NCBI RefSeq assembly: GCF_905404315.1
Contig: NC_066287.1
Location: 124,001 to 188,000, forward strand
DNA from: Leptidea sinapis
Lineage: Eukaryota; Arthropoda; Insecta; Lepidoptera; Pieridae
Reading direction: 5' to 3'
Length of the DNA stretch: 64,000 nt
Below, piece after piece: positions 24,665 through 38,989 of the stretch. The translations under genes were made by a program, and so were the position numbers. Each line of letters begins with the position of its first letter. Positions within the stretch are counted from its first letter, which is position 1. The notes under the pieces were generated by a model. The model was not told the origin of the DNA, did not search any database, and was given only the letters and a program-made list of their open reading frames with translations.

Positions 24665-27600
24665 TTGTTTGTGGCAGCCATATTGGATTTCAAAAAGTAT
24701 CACAGAATTATTCTCTGCACCCTCGAGAACCTCGGACACGATATTCATATTGCTGAAAACATAATTGTATGTAGCAGCCATCTTGGATTTCAAAAATTAT
24801 CACAGAATTGTTCTCTGCACTCTCGAGATTCTTGGACACGATATCCATATTGCTGAAATCATAATTTTTTGCGGCGGCAATATTGGATTTCAAAAATGAT
24901 CACAAAATCATTCTCTGCAGCCTCGAGAACCTCGGACACGATATCCATATTGCTAAAATCATAGTTTTGTGCGGCGGCCATCATGGATTTAAAAATGTTA
25001 CCAAAATTGTTGTCTGCACCCTCATGAACCCCGGACACGATATCCATATTGCTGAAATCATAATTTGGTGCGGCGGCCATCTTGGATTTCAAAAATGATC
25101 ACAAAATCGTTCTCTGCACCCTCGAGAACCTCGTACACGATATCCATATTGCTAAAAACATAATTGTATGCGGCAATCCTCTTGGATTTAAAAATGATCC
25201 CAAAGTTGTTCTCTGCACCTTCGAGAACCTCGGACACGATATCCATATTGCTGAAATCATACTTTTGTGCGGCGGCCATCTTGGATTTCAAAAATGATCC
25301 CAAAGTGGTTCTCTGCACCTTCGAGAACCTCGGACACGATATCCATATTGCTGAAATCATAGTTTTGTGCGGCGGCCATCTTGGATTTCAAAAATGATTA
25401 CAGAATCGTTCTATGCACCCACGAGGGCCTCGGATACTATACACATATTGTTGTTATCATAGTTTTGTGCGGCGGCCATCTCGGTTTTCAAAAATAATTA
25501 CAAAATCGTTCTCTGCACCTTCGAGAACCTCGGACACGATATCCATATTGCCGAAATTATAATTTTATGCGGCGGCTATCTTGGATTTAAAATAAGATCA
25601 CAAAATCGTTCTCTGCACCCTCGAGAACCTGAATACGATACCCATAATGTTGTCATCATAAACTTGCGCGGCGGCCATCTTGGATTTCAAAAATGATCCC
25701 AAAATCATTCTTTGCACCCTCGTGAATCTCGGACAAGATATCCATATTGCTGAAATCATATTTTGTACGGCGGCCATCTTGGATTTCAAATATGATCACA
25801 AAATCGTTCTCTGCACCCTCGAGAACCTGAATACGAAACCCATATTTTTGTAATCATAATCATGCGCAGCGGCCATCTTCGATTTCAAAAATGATCCCAA
25901 AATTGTTCTCTGCACCCTCGAGAACTTTGGCCTCGATATCCATATTGCTGAAATCAAAATTTTGTGCGGCTGCCATATTGGATTTCAAAAATGTTCCCAG
26001 AATCATTCTCTGCACCTTCGAGAACCTCGGATACGATACCCATAATGTTGTGATTATAATTTTGTGCGGTGGCCATCTTCGTATTCAAAAATGATCCCAA
26101 AATTGTTCTCTGCACCCTCGTGAACCTCGGACACGATATCCATATTGCTGAAAACATAGTTGTTTGTGGCAGCCATATTGGATTTCAAAAAGTATCACAG
26201 AATTATTCTCTGCACCCTCGAGAACCTCGGACACGATATTCATATTGCTGAAAACATAATTGTATGTAGCAGCCATCTTGGATTTCAAAAATTATCACAG
26301 AATTGTTCTCTGCACTCTCGAGATTCTTGGACACGATATCCATATTGCTGAAATCATAATTTTTTGCGGCGGCAATATTGGATTTCAAAAATGATCACAA
26401 AATCATTCTCTGCAGCCTCGAGAACCTCGGACACGATATCCATATTGCTAAAATCATAGATTTGTGCGGCGGCCATCATGGATTTAAAAATGATATCAAA
26501 ATTGTTGTCTGCACCCTCATGAACCCCGGACACGATATCCATATTGCTGAAATCATAATTTTGTGCGGCGGCCATCTTGGATTTCAAAAATGATCACAAA
26601 ATCGTTCTCTGCACCCTCGAGAACCTCGTACACGATATCCATATTGCTAAAAACATAATTGTATGCGGCAGCCCTCTTGGATTTAAAAATGATCCCAAAG
26701 TTGTTCTCTGCACCTTCGAGAACCTCGGACACGATATCCATATTGCTGAAATCATACTTTTGTGCGGCGGCCATCTTGGATTTCAAAAATGATCCCAAAG
26801 TTGTTCTCTGCACCTTCGAGAACCTCGGACACGATATCCATATTGCTGAAATCATAGTTTTGTGCGGCGGCCATCTTGAATTTCAAAAATGATTACAGAA
26901 TCGTTCTATGCACCCACGAGGGCCTCGGATACTATACACATATTGTTGTTATCATAGTTTTGTGCGGCGGCCATCTCGGTTTTCAAAAATAATTACAAAA
27001 TCGTTCTCTGCACCTTCGAGAACCTCGGACACGATATCCATATTGCCGAAATTATAATTTTATGCGGCGGCTATCTTGGATTTTAAATATGATCACAAAA
27101 TCGTTCTCTGCACCCTCGAGAACCTGAATACGATACCCATAATGTTGTCATCATAATCTTGCGCGGCGGCCATCTTGGATTTCAAAAATGATCCCAAAAT
27201 CATTCTTTGCACCCTCGTGAATCTCGGACAAGATATCCATATTGCTGAAATCATATTTTGTACGGCGGCCATCTTGGATTTCAAATATGATCACAAAATC
27301 GTTCTCTGCACCCTCGAGAACCTGAATACGAAACCCATATTTTTGTAATCATAATCTTGCGCAGCGGCCATCTTCGATTTCAAAAATTATCCCAAAATTG
27401 TTCTCTCCACCCTCGAGAACTTTGAACTCGATATCCATATTGCTGAAATCATAATTTTGCGTGGCTGCCATATTGCATTTCAAAAATGTTCCCAAAATCA
27501 TTCTCTGCACCTTCCAGAACCTCGTATACGATTTCCATAATGTTTTAATTATAATTTTGTTCGGTGGCCATCTTCGTTTTCAAAAATGATCCCAAAATAG

Positions 27601-29836
27601 TTCTCTGCACCCTAGTGAACCTCGGTCACAATATCCATATTGATGAAAACAAAATTGTGTGTGGCAGCCATTTTTGATTTCAGAAATTATCACAGAATTG
27701 TTCTCTGCACCCACGAGAACCTCGGACACGATATCCATATTGCTGAAATCATAATTGTGTGCGGCAGTCCTCTTGGATTTGAAATATGATCACAGAATTG
27801 TTCTCTGCACCCTCGAGAACCACGGCCACGATATCCATTTTGCTGAAATCATAATTTTGCGCGGCAGCCGTCTCGGATTTAAAAATGATCCCAAAGTTGT
27901 TCTCTGCACCTTCGAGAACCTCGGACACAATATCCATATTGCTGAATTTATAATTTTCTGCAGCGGCCATCTTGGATTATAAAAATGATCCCAGAATCAT
28001 TCTGTGCACCTTCGAGAACCTCGGATACGATACTCATAATGTTGTTATCATAATTTTGTGCGGTGGCCATCTACGTTTTCAAAAATGATCCCAAAATCGT
28101 TCTCTGCACCCTGGTTAACCTTGGACACGATATCCATATTGCTGAAAACATAATTGTGTGAGGCAGCCATCTTGGATTTCTAAAATGATCACAAATCGTT
28201 CTCTGCACCCTCGAGATCCTCGGACACGATATCCATATTGCTGAAATCATAATTTTGTGCGGCGGCCATCTTGGATTTCAAAAATGTTCACAAAATCGTT
28301 CTCTGCACCCTCGAGAACCTCGGACACGATATCCATATTGCTGAAATCATAATTTTGTGCGGCGGCCATCTTGGATTTCAAAAATGATCACAAATCGTTC
28401 TCTGCACCCTCGTTAACCTCGGACACGATATCCATATTGCTGAATACATAATTGTGTGTGGCAGCCATCTTGGATTTCACAATGATCACAGCATTGTTCT
28501 CTGCACCCTCGAGAACCTCAGACACGATATCCATATTGCTGAAATCATAATTTTGTGCGGCGGCCATCTTGGATTTCAAAAATTATCACAGAATTGTTCT
28601 CTGCACTCTCGAGATTCTTGGACACGATATCCATATTGCTGAAATCATAATTTTTTGCGGCGGCAATATTGGATTTCAAAAATGATCACAAAATCATTCT
28701 CTGCAGCCTCGAGAACCTCGGACACGATATCCATATTGCTAAAATCATAGTTTTGTGCGGCGGCCATCATGGATTTAAAAATGTTACCAAAATTGTTGTC
28801 TGCACCCTCATGAACCCCGGACACGATATCCATATTGCTGAAATCATAATTTTGTGCGGCGGCCATCTTGGATTTCAAAAATGATCACAAAATCGTTCTC
28901 TGCACCCTCGAGAACCTCGTACACGATATCCATATTGCTAAAAACATAATTGTATGCGGCAGCCCTCTTGGATTTAAAAATGATCCCAAAGTTGTTCTCT
29001 GCACCTTCGAGAACCTCGGACACGATATCCATATTGCTGAAATCATACTTTTGTGCGGCGGCCATCTTGGATTTCAAAAATGATCCCAAAGTTGTTCTCT
29101 GCACCTTCGAGAACCTTGGACACGATATCCATATTGCTGAAATCATAGTTTTGTGCGGCGGCCATCTTGGATTTCAAAAATGATTACAGAATCGTTCTAT
29201 GCACCCACGAGGGCCTCGGATACTATACACATATTGTTGTTATCATAGTTTTGTGCGGCGGCCATCTCGGTTTTCAAAAATAATTACAAAATCGTTCTCT
29301 GCACCTTCGAGAACCTCGGACACGATATCCATATTGCCGAAATTATAATTTTATGCGGCGGCTATCTTGGATTTTAAATATGATCACAAAATCGTTCTCT
29401 GCACCCTCGAGAACCTGAATACGATACCCATAATGTTGTCATCATAAACTTGCGCGGCGGCCATCTTGGATTTCAAAAATGATCCCAAAATCATTCTTTG
29501 CACCCTCGTGAATCTCGGACAAGATATCCATATTGCTGAAATCATATTTTGTACGGCGGCCATCTTGGATTTCAAATATGATCACAAAATCGTTCTCTGC
29601 ACCCTCGAGAACCTGAATACGAAACCCATATTTTTGTAATCATAATCTTGCGCAGCGGCCATCTTCGATTTCAAAAATTATCCCAAAATTGTTCTCTCCA
29701 CCCTCGAGAACTTTGAACTCGATATCCATATTGCTGAAATCATAATTTTGCGTGGCTGCCATATTGCATTTCAAAAATGTTCCCAAAATCATTCTCTGCA
29801 CCTTCCAGAACCTCGTATACGATTTCCATAATGTTT
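24665..29836 (+). repeat. Nested 1,495-bp and 2,291-bp duplications in A
   Basis: The run starting at about 24,665 recurs at about 26,160 (spacing 1,495 bp, followed through 25,598/27,093). Part of it, from 26,354 to about 27,450, recurs a third time from 28,645 (spacing 2,291 bp). Diagnostic subtypes include CTCGAGATTCTTGGACACG, TTTTTTGCGGCGGCAATATT and CATGAACCCCGGACACG. The monomers between 27.7 and 28.6 kb (with GGATTATAAAAATG and TGTGAGGCAGCC) separate the copies. B repeats the same arrangement at 40.5-45.6 kb and adds one more spacing of 2,291 (43,552 and 45,843). Confidence 0.8.
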
Positions 29837-29879
29837 TAATTATAATATTGTTCGGTGGCCATCTTCGTTTTCAAAAATG

Positions 29880-30890
29880 ATCCCAAAATTGTTCTCTGCA
29901 CCCTAGTGAACCTCGGAGACGATATCCATATTGCTGAAATCATAATTTTGCGCGGCTTCCATCTCGGATTTAAAAATGATCCCCCAGTTGTTCTCTGCAC
30001 CTTCGAGAACCTCGGACACGATATCCATATTGCTGAAATCATAGTTATGTGCGGCGGCCATTTTGGATTTCAAAAATTATTACAGAATCGTTCTATGCAC
30101 CCACGAAAACCTCGGACACGATATCCATATTGCTGAAAACATAATTGTGTGCGGCAGCCCTCATGAATTTGAAATATGATCACAGAATTGTTCTCTGCAC
30201 CCTCGAGAAGCTCGACCACGATACCCATATTGCTGAAATCATAATTTTGCGCGGCGGCCATCTCGGATTTAAAAATGATCCCAAAGTTGTTCTCTGCACC
30301 TTCGAGAACCTTGGACACGATATCCATATTGCTGAAATCATAGTTTTGTGCGGCAGCCCTCTTGGATTTGAAATATGATCACAGAATTGTTCTCTGCACC
30401 TTCGAGAACCTCGGCCACGATATCCATTTTGCTGAAGTCATAATTTTGCGGGGCAGCCGTCTCGGATTTAAAAATGATCCCAAAGTTGTTCTCTGCACCT
30501 TCGAGAACCTCGGATACGATACCCATAATGTTGTTATCATAATTTTGTGCGGTGGCCATCTACGTTTTCAAAAATGATCCCAAAATCGTTCTCTGCTTCC
30601 TCGTTAACCTTGGACCCGATATCCATATTGCTGAAAACATAATTGTGTGTGGCAGCCATCTTGGATTTCTAAAATGATCACAAATCGTTCTCTGCACCCT
30701 CGTTAACCTCGGACACGATATCCATATTGCTGAAATCAAAATTTTGTGCGGCGGCCATCTTGGATTTCAAAAATGTTCACAAAATCGTTCTCTGCACCCA
30801 CGAGAACCTCGGACACGATATCCATATTGCTGAAATCATAATTGTGTGCGGCAGCCCTCTTGGATGTGAAATATGATCACAGAATTGTTC
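29880..30890 (+). repeat. Ectopic ~1-kb segment near the right end of A
   Basis: This segment matches B at 33.32-34.3 kb (offset 3,435), a position near the left end of the superblock, and interrupts the A-B alignment with a net gain of 796 bp. It shares CTCGGAGACGATATCC with B (33,350 region) rather than the CTCGGACACGATATCC of A at 17,755. The left breakpoint lies between about 29,856 and 29,889. The right one lies between about 30,865, where GGATGTG is of the 34.3-kb type, and 30,908, where ACCACGGCC is of the 27.8-kb type. Confidence 0.75.
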
Positions 30891-33800
30891 TCTGCACCCT
30901 CGAGAACCACGGCCACGATATCCATTTTGCTGAAATCATAATTTTGCGCGGCAGCCGTCTCGGATTTAAAAATGATCCCAAAGTTGTTCTCTGCACCTTC
31001 GAGAACCTCGGACACAATATCCATATTGCTGAATTTATAATTTTCTGCAGCGGCCATCTTGGATTATAAAAATGATCCCAGAATCATTCTGTGCACCTTC
31101 GAGAACCTCGGATACGATACTCATAATGTTGTTATCATAATTTTGTGCGGTGGCCATCTACGTTTTCAAAAATGATCCCAAAATCGTTCTCTGCACCCTG
31201 GTTAACCTTGGACACGATATCCATATTGCTGAAAACATAATTGTGTGAGGCAGCCATCTTGGATTTCTAAAATGATCACAAATCGTTCTCTGCACCCTCG
31301 AGATCCTCGGACACGATATCCATACTGCTGAAATCATAATTTTTTGCGGCGGCCATCTTGGATTTCAAAAATGACCACCAAAACATTCTCTGCAGCCTCG
31401 AGAACCTCGGACACGATATCCATATTGCTAAAAACATAATTGAGTGCGGCAGCCCTCTTGGATTTGAAATATGATCACAGAATTAATCTCTGCGCCCTCG
31501 AGAACCTCGGCCACGATATCCATATTGCTGAAATCATAATTTTGCGCGGCGGCCATCTCGGATTTAAAAATGATCCCAAAGTTGTTCTCTACACCTTCGA
31601 GAACCTCGGACACGATATCGATATTGCTGAAATCATACTTTTGTGCGGCGGCCATCTTGGATTTCAAAAATGATTACAGAATCGTTCTCTGCACCCAAGA
31701 GAGCCTCGGATACTATAACTATATTGTTGTTATCATAGTTTTGTGCGGCGGCCATCTCGGTTTTCAAAAATAATTACAAAATTGTTCTCTGCACCATCGA
31801 GAACCTAGGACACGATATCCATATTGCTGAAATTATAATTTTATGCGGCGGCCATCTTGGATTTCAAAAATTATCGCAAAATAATAATCTGCACCCTCGA
31901 GAACCTCGGACACGATATCCATATTGCTGAAATCATATTTTGTACGGCGGCCGTCTTTGATTTCGAATATGATCACAAAATCGTTCTCTGCACCCTCGAG
32001 AACCTGAATACGATACCCATTATGTTTTCATCATAATCTTGCGCGGCGGCCATCTTGGATTTCAAAAATTATCCCAAAATCATTCTTTGCACCCTCGTGA
32101 ATCTCGGACAAGATATCCATATTGCTGAAATCATAATTTTGTGCGGCGGCCAACTTGGATTTAAAAAATGATCACAAAATCGTTCTGTGTACTCTCGAGA
32201 ACCTCGGATACGATACCCATATTTTTGTGATCATAATCTTGCGCAGCGGCCATCTTCGATTTCAATAATGATCTCAAAATTGTTCTCTGCACCCTCGAGA
32301 TTTTTGGACTCGATATCCTTATTGCTGAAATCAAAATTTTGCGCGGCTTCCATATTGGATTTCAAAAATGTTCCCAAAATCATTCTCTGCACCTTTGAGA
32401 ACCTCGGATACGATACCCATAATGTTGTTATTATAATTTTGTTCGGTGGCCATCTTCGTTTTCAAAAATGATCCCAAAATTGTTCTCTGCACCCTCGAGA
32501 ACCTCGGAAAAGATATCCATATTGCTAAAATCATAATTTTGTGCGGCGGCCATCTTGGATTTCAAAAATGATCAAAAAATCGTACTCTGCACCCTCGAAA
32601 ACCTCGGACACGATATCCATATTGCTGGAAACATAAGTGTGTGCGGCAGCCCTCTTGGATTTGAAATATGATCGCAGAATTGTTCTCTGCACCCTCGAGA
32701 ACCTCGGCCACGATATCCATATTGCTGAAATCATAATTTTGCGCGGCGGCCATCTCGAATTTAAAAATGATACCAAAGTTGTTCTCTGCACCTTCGAGAA
32801 CCTTGGACACGATATCCATATTGCTGAAATCATTGTTTTGTGCGGCGGCCATCTTGGATTTGAAAAATGATTACAGAATCATTCTCTGCACCCACGAGAG
32901 CCACGGATACGATAACCATATTGTTGTTATCTTAGTTTTGCGCGGCGGCCATCTCGGTTTTCAAAAATAATAACAAAATCGTTCTCTGCACCTTCGAGAA
33001 CCTCGGACACGATATCCATACTGCTGAAATCATAATTTTGCGCGGCCGCCATCTTGGATTTCAAAAATGTTCCCAAATCATTCTCTGCACCTTTGAGAAC
33101 TTCGGATACAATACCCATAATGTTCTGATTATAATTTAGTGCGGTGGCCATCTTCGTTTTCAAAAATGATCCCAAAATTGTTCTCTGCACCCTCGAGAAC
33201 TTTGGACTCGATATCCAGATTGCTGAAATCATAATTTTGCGCGCCTGCCCTATTGGATTTCAAAAATGTTGTAATTATAATTTTGTTGAGAGGCCATCTT
33301 CGTTTTCAAAAATGATCCCAAAATTGTTCTCTGCACCCTAGTGAACCTCGGAGACGATATCCATATTGCTGAAATCATAATTTTGCGCGGCTTCCATCTC
33401 GGATTTAAAAATGATCCCCCAGTTGTTCTCTGCACCTTCGAGAACCTCGGACACGATATCCATATTGCTGAAATCATAGTTATGTGCGGCGGCCATTTTG
33501 GATTTCAAAAATTATTACAGAATCGTTCTATGCACCCACGAAAACCTCGGACACGATATCCATATTGCTGAAAACATAATTGTGTGCGGCAGCCCTCATG
33601 AATTTGAAATATGATCACAGAATTGTTCTCTGCACCCTCGAGAAGCTCGACCACGATACCCATATTGCTGAAATCATAATTTTGCGCGGCGGCCATCTCG
33701 GATTTAAAAATGATCCCAAAGTTGTTCTCTGCACCTTCGAGAACCTTGGACACGATATCCATATTGCTGAAATCATAGTTTTGTGCGGCAGCCCTCTTGG

Positions 33801-36800
33801 ATTTGAAATATGATCACAGAATTGTTCTCTGCACCCTCGAGAACCTCGGCCACGATATCCATTTTGCTGAAGTCATAATTTTGCGGGGCAGCCGTCTCGG
33901 ATTTAAAAATGATCCCAAAGTTGTTCTCTGCACCTTCGAGAACCTCGGATACGATACCCATAATGTTGTTATCATAATTTTGTGCGGTGGCCATCTACGT
34001 TTTCAAAAATGATCCCAAAATCGTTCTCTGCTTCCTCGTTAACCTTGGACCCGATATCCATATTGCTGAAAACATAATTGTGTGTGGCAGCCATCTTGGA
34101 TTTCTAAAATGATCACAAATCGTTCTCTGCACCCTCGTTAACCTCGGACACGATATCCATATTGCTGAAATCAAAATTTTGTGCGGCGGCCATCTTGGAT
34201 TTCAAAAATGTTCACAAAATCGTTCTCTGCACCCACGAGAACCTCGGACACGATATCCATATTGCTGAAATCATAATTGTGTGCGGCAGCCCTCTTGGAT
34301 GTGAAATATGATCACAGAATTGTTCTCTGCACCCTCGAGAACCTCGGCCACGATATCCATTTTGCTGAAATCATAATTTTGCGCGGCAGCCGTCTCGGAT
34401 TTAAAAATGATCCCAAAGTTGTTCTCTGCACCCTCGAGAAACTCGGACACGATATCCATATTGCTGAAAACATAATTGTGTGCGGCAGCCCTCATGAATT
34501 TGAAATATGATCACAGAATTGTTCTCTGCACCCTCGAGAAGCTTGGCCACGATAACCATATTGCTCAAATCATAATTTTGCGCGGCGGCCATCTCGGATT
34601 TAAAAATGATCCCAAAGTTGTTCTCTGCACCTTCGAGAACCTCGGACACGATATCCATATTGCTGAAATCATAGTTTTGTGCGGCGGCTATCTTGGATTT
34701 CAAAAATGATTACAGAATCGTTCTATGCACCCACCAGGGCCTCGGATACTATACCCATATTGTTGTTATCATAGTTTTGTGCGGCGGCCATCTCGGTTTT
34801 CAAAAATAATTACAAAATCGTTCTCTGCACCTTCGAGAACCTCGGACACGATATCCATATTGCTGAAATTATAATTTTATGCGGCGGCCATCTTGGATTT
34901 CAAAAATGATCACAAAATCGTTCTGTGTACTCTCGAGAACCTCGGATACGATACCCATATTTTGTGATCATAATCTTGCGCAGCGGCCATCTTCGATTTC
35001 AAAAATAATCCCAAAATTGTTCTCTGCACCCTCGAGATCTTTGGACTCGATATCCTTATTGCTGAAATCAAAATTTTGCGCGGCTGCCATATTGGATTTC
35101 GAAATTGTTCCCAAAATCATTCTCTGCACCTTTGAGAACCTCGGATACGATACCCATAATGTTGTAATTATAATTTTGTTCGATGGCCATCTTCGTTTTC
35201 AAAAATGATCCCAAAATTGTTCTCTGCACCCTCGAGAACCTCGGACAAGATATCCATATTGCTAAAATCATAATTTTGTGCGGCGGCCATCTTGGATTTC
35301 AAAAATGATCAAAAAATAGTTCTCTGCACCCTCGAGAACCTCGGACACGATATCCATATTGCTGAAATCATAATTTTGCGCGGCTTCCATCTCGGATTTA
35401 AAAATGATCCCCCAGTTGTTCTCTGCACCTTCGGGAACCTCGGACATGATATCCATATTGCTGAAATCATAGTTTTGTGCGGCGGCCATCTTGGATTTCA
35501 AAAATGTTGTAATTATAATTTTGTTCAGTGGCCATCTTCGTTTTCAAAAATGATCCCAAAATTGTTCTCTGCACCCTAGTGAACCTCGGACTCGATATCG
35601 ATATTGCTGAAAACATAATTTTGCGCGGCTGCCATATTGGATTTCAAAAATGTTGTAATTATAATATTGTTCAGAGGCCATCTTCGTTTTCAAAAATGAT
35701 CCCAAAATTGTTCTCTGCACCCTAGTGAACCTCGGACACGATATCGATATTGCTGAAAACATAATTGTGTGTGGCATCCATTTTGATTTCAAAAATTATC
35801 ACAGAATTCTTCTCTGCACCCTCGAGAACCTCGGACACGACATCCATATTGCTGAAATCATAATTTCGCGCGGCTTCCATCTCGGATTTAAAAATGATCC
35901 AAAAGTTGTTCTCTGTACCTTCGAGTACCTCGGACACGATATCCATATTGCTGAAATCATAGTTTTGTGCGGCGGCCATCTTGGATGTGAAATATGATCA
36001 CAGAATTGTTCTCTGCACCCTCGAGAACCTCGGCCACGATATCCATTTTGCTGAAATCATAATTTTGCGCGGCAGCCGTCTCGGATTTAAAAATGATCCC
36101 AAAGTTGTTCTCTGCACCCTCGAGAAACTCGGACACGATATCCATATTGCTGAAAACATAATTGTGTGCGGCAGCCCTCATGAATTTGAAATATGATCAC
36201 AGAATTGTTCTCTGCACCCTCGAGAAGCTCGGCCACGATAACCATATTGCTCAAATCATAATTTTGCGCGGCGGCCATCTCGGATTTAAAAATGATCCCA
36301 AAGTTGTTCTCTGCACCTTCGAGAACCTCGGACAGGATATCCATATTGCTGAAATCATAGTTTTGTGCGGCGGCTATCTTGGATTTCAAAAATGATTACA
36401 GAATCGTTCTATGCACCCACCAGGGCCTCGGATACTATACCCATATTGTTGTTATCATAGTTTTGTGCGGCGGCCATCTCGGTTTTCAAAAATAATTACA
36501 AAATCGTTCTCTGCACCTTCGAGAACCTCGGACACGATATCCATATTGCTGAAATTATAATTTTATGCGGCGGCCATCTTGGATTTCAAAAATTATCGCA
36601 AAAATAATAATCAGCACCCTCGAGAACCTCGGACACGATATCCATATTGCTGAAATCATATTTTGTACGGCGGCCATCTTGGATTTCAAATATGATCACA
36701 CAATCGTTCTCTGCACCCTCGAGAACCTGAATACGATACCCATAATGTTGTCATCATAATCTTGCGCGGCGGCCATCTTGGATTTCAAAAATGATCCCAA

Positions 36801-37100
36801 AATTATTCTTTGCACCCTCGGGAATCTCGGACAAGATATCCATAATGCTGAAATCATAATTTTGTGCGGCGGCCATCTTGGATTTAAAAAATGATCCCAA
36901 AATCATTCTTTGCGCCCTCGTGAAGCTCGGACAAGATATCCATATTGCTAAAATCATAATTTTGTGCGGCGGCCATCTTGGATTTCAAAAATGATCAAAA
37001 AATAGTTCTCTGCACCCTCGAGAACCTCGGACACGATATCCATATTGCTGAAATCATAATTTTGCGCGGCTTCCATCTCGGATTTAAAAATGATCCCCCA

Positions 37101-37138
37101 GTTCCCGAAGGTGCAGAGAACTCTGCACCTTCGGGAAC
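37101..37138. repeat. Perfect 18-bp inverted repeat (hairpin), first copy in B
   Basis: Identical to the hairpin in A at offset 15,592, with the same arms and AA spacer. The sharing shows that the template-switch mutation predates the A-B duplication. Confidence 0.93.
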
Positions 37139-38989
37139 CTCGGACACGATATCCATATTGCTGAAATGATAGTTTTGTGCGGCGGCCATTTTGGATTTCA
37201 AAAATGATTACAGAATCGTTCTATGCACCCACGAAAACCTCGGACACGATATCCATATTGCTGAAAACATAATTGTGTGCGGCAGCCCTCATGAATTTGA
37301 AATATGATCACAGAATTGTTCTCTGCACCCTCGAGAATCTCGGCCACGATAACCATATTGCTGAAATCATAATTTTGCGCGGCGGCCATCTCGGATTTAA
37401 AAATGATCCCAAAGTTGTTCTCGACACCTTCGAGAACCTCGGACACGATATCCATATTGCTGAAATCATTGTTTTGTGCGGCAGCCCTCTTGGATTTGAA
37501 ATATGATCACAGAATTGTTCTCTGCACCCTCGAGAACCTCGGCCACGATATCCATTTTGCTGAAATCATAATTTTGCGGGGCAGCCGTCTCGGATTTTAA
37601 AATGATCCCAAAGTTGTTCTCTGCACCTTAGAGAACCTCGGACACAATATCCATATTGCTGAAATTATAATTTTCTGCAGCGGCCATCTTGGATTATAAA
37701 AATGATCCCAGAATCATTCTGTGCACCTTCGAGAACCTCGGATACGATACCCATAATGTTGTTTTCATAATTTTGTGCGGTGGCCATCTACGTTTTCAAA
37801 AATGATCCCAAAATCGTTCTCTGCTTCCTCGTTAACCTTGGACACGATATCCATATTGCTGAAAACATAATTGTGTGTGGCAGCCATCTTGGATTTGTAA
37901 AATGATCACAAATCGTTCTCTGCACCCTCGTTAACCTCGGACACGATATCCATATTGCTGAAATCAAAATTTTGTGCGGCGGCCATCTTGGATTTCAAAA
38001 ATGTTCACAAAATCGTTCTCTGCACACTCGAGAACCTCGGACACGATATCAATATTGCTGAAAACATAATTGTGTGCGGCAGCCCTCTTGGATTTGAAAT
38101 ATGGTCACAGAATTGTTCTCTGCACCCTCGAGAAGCTCGGCCACGATAACCATATTGCTGAAATCATAATTTTTCGCGGCGGCCATCTCGGATTTAAAAA
38201 TGATGCCATAGTTGTTCTCTGCACCTTCGAGAACCTTGGACACGATATCCATATTGCTGAAATTATAATTTTATACGGCGGCCATCTTGGATTACAAAAA
38301 TTATCGTAAAATCATTCTCTGCACCTTCGAGAACCTCGTATACGATACCCATAATGATGTGATTATAATTTTGTGTGGTGGCCATCTTCGTTTTCAAAAC
38401 TGATCCCAAAATTGTTCTCTGCACCCTCGTGAACCTCGGACACGATATCCATATTGCTGAAAACATAATTGTGTGTGGCAGCCATATTGGATTTCAAAAA
38501 TTACCACAGAATTGTTCTCTGCACCCTCGATAACCTCGGACACGATATCCATATTGCTGAAATCATAATTTTGTGCGGGGGCCATCTTGGATTTCAAAAA
38601 TGATCACAAAATCGTTCTGTGTACTCTCGAGAACCTCGGATACGATACCCATATTTTTGTGATCATAATCTTGCGCAGCGGCCATCTTCGATTTCAAAAA
38701 TGATCCCAAAATTGTTCTCTGCACCCTCGAGATCTTTGGACTCGATATCCTTATTGCTGAAATCAAAATTTTGCGCGGCTGCCATATTGGATTTCGAAAA
38801 TGTTCCCAAAATCACTCTCTGCACCTTTGAGAACCTCGGATACGATACCCATAATGTTGTAATTATAATTTAGTTCGGTGGCCATCTTCGTTTTCAAAAA
38901 TGATCCCAAAATTGTTCTCTGCACCCTCGAGAACCTCGGACAAGATATCCATATTGCTAAAATCATAATTTTGTGCGGCGGCCATCTTG

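Larger units (their letters stand above)
15710..31301 (+). repeat. Higher-order superblock A (~15.6 kb)
   Basis: From about 15,710, marked by ATAATTTTTTGCGGCGGCC and then CCAAAACATTCTCTGCAGCC, the same monomer order recurs at about 31,302 (offset 15,592) and 46,309 (30,599). The A-B match is continuous to about 23.4 kb. It resumes from 24.66 to 29.6 kb at offsets 15,813 and then 15,803, and again after 30.9 kb at 15,007. Offset steps mark indels. Notable contents are a hairpin at 21,509-21,546, nested duplications at 18.7-21.0 kb and 24.7-29.8 kb, and an ectopic segment at about 29,880-30,890. No coding content was seen. Confidence 0.85.
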
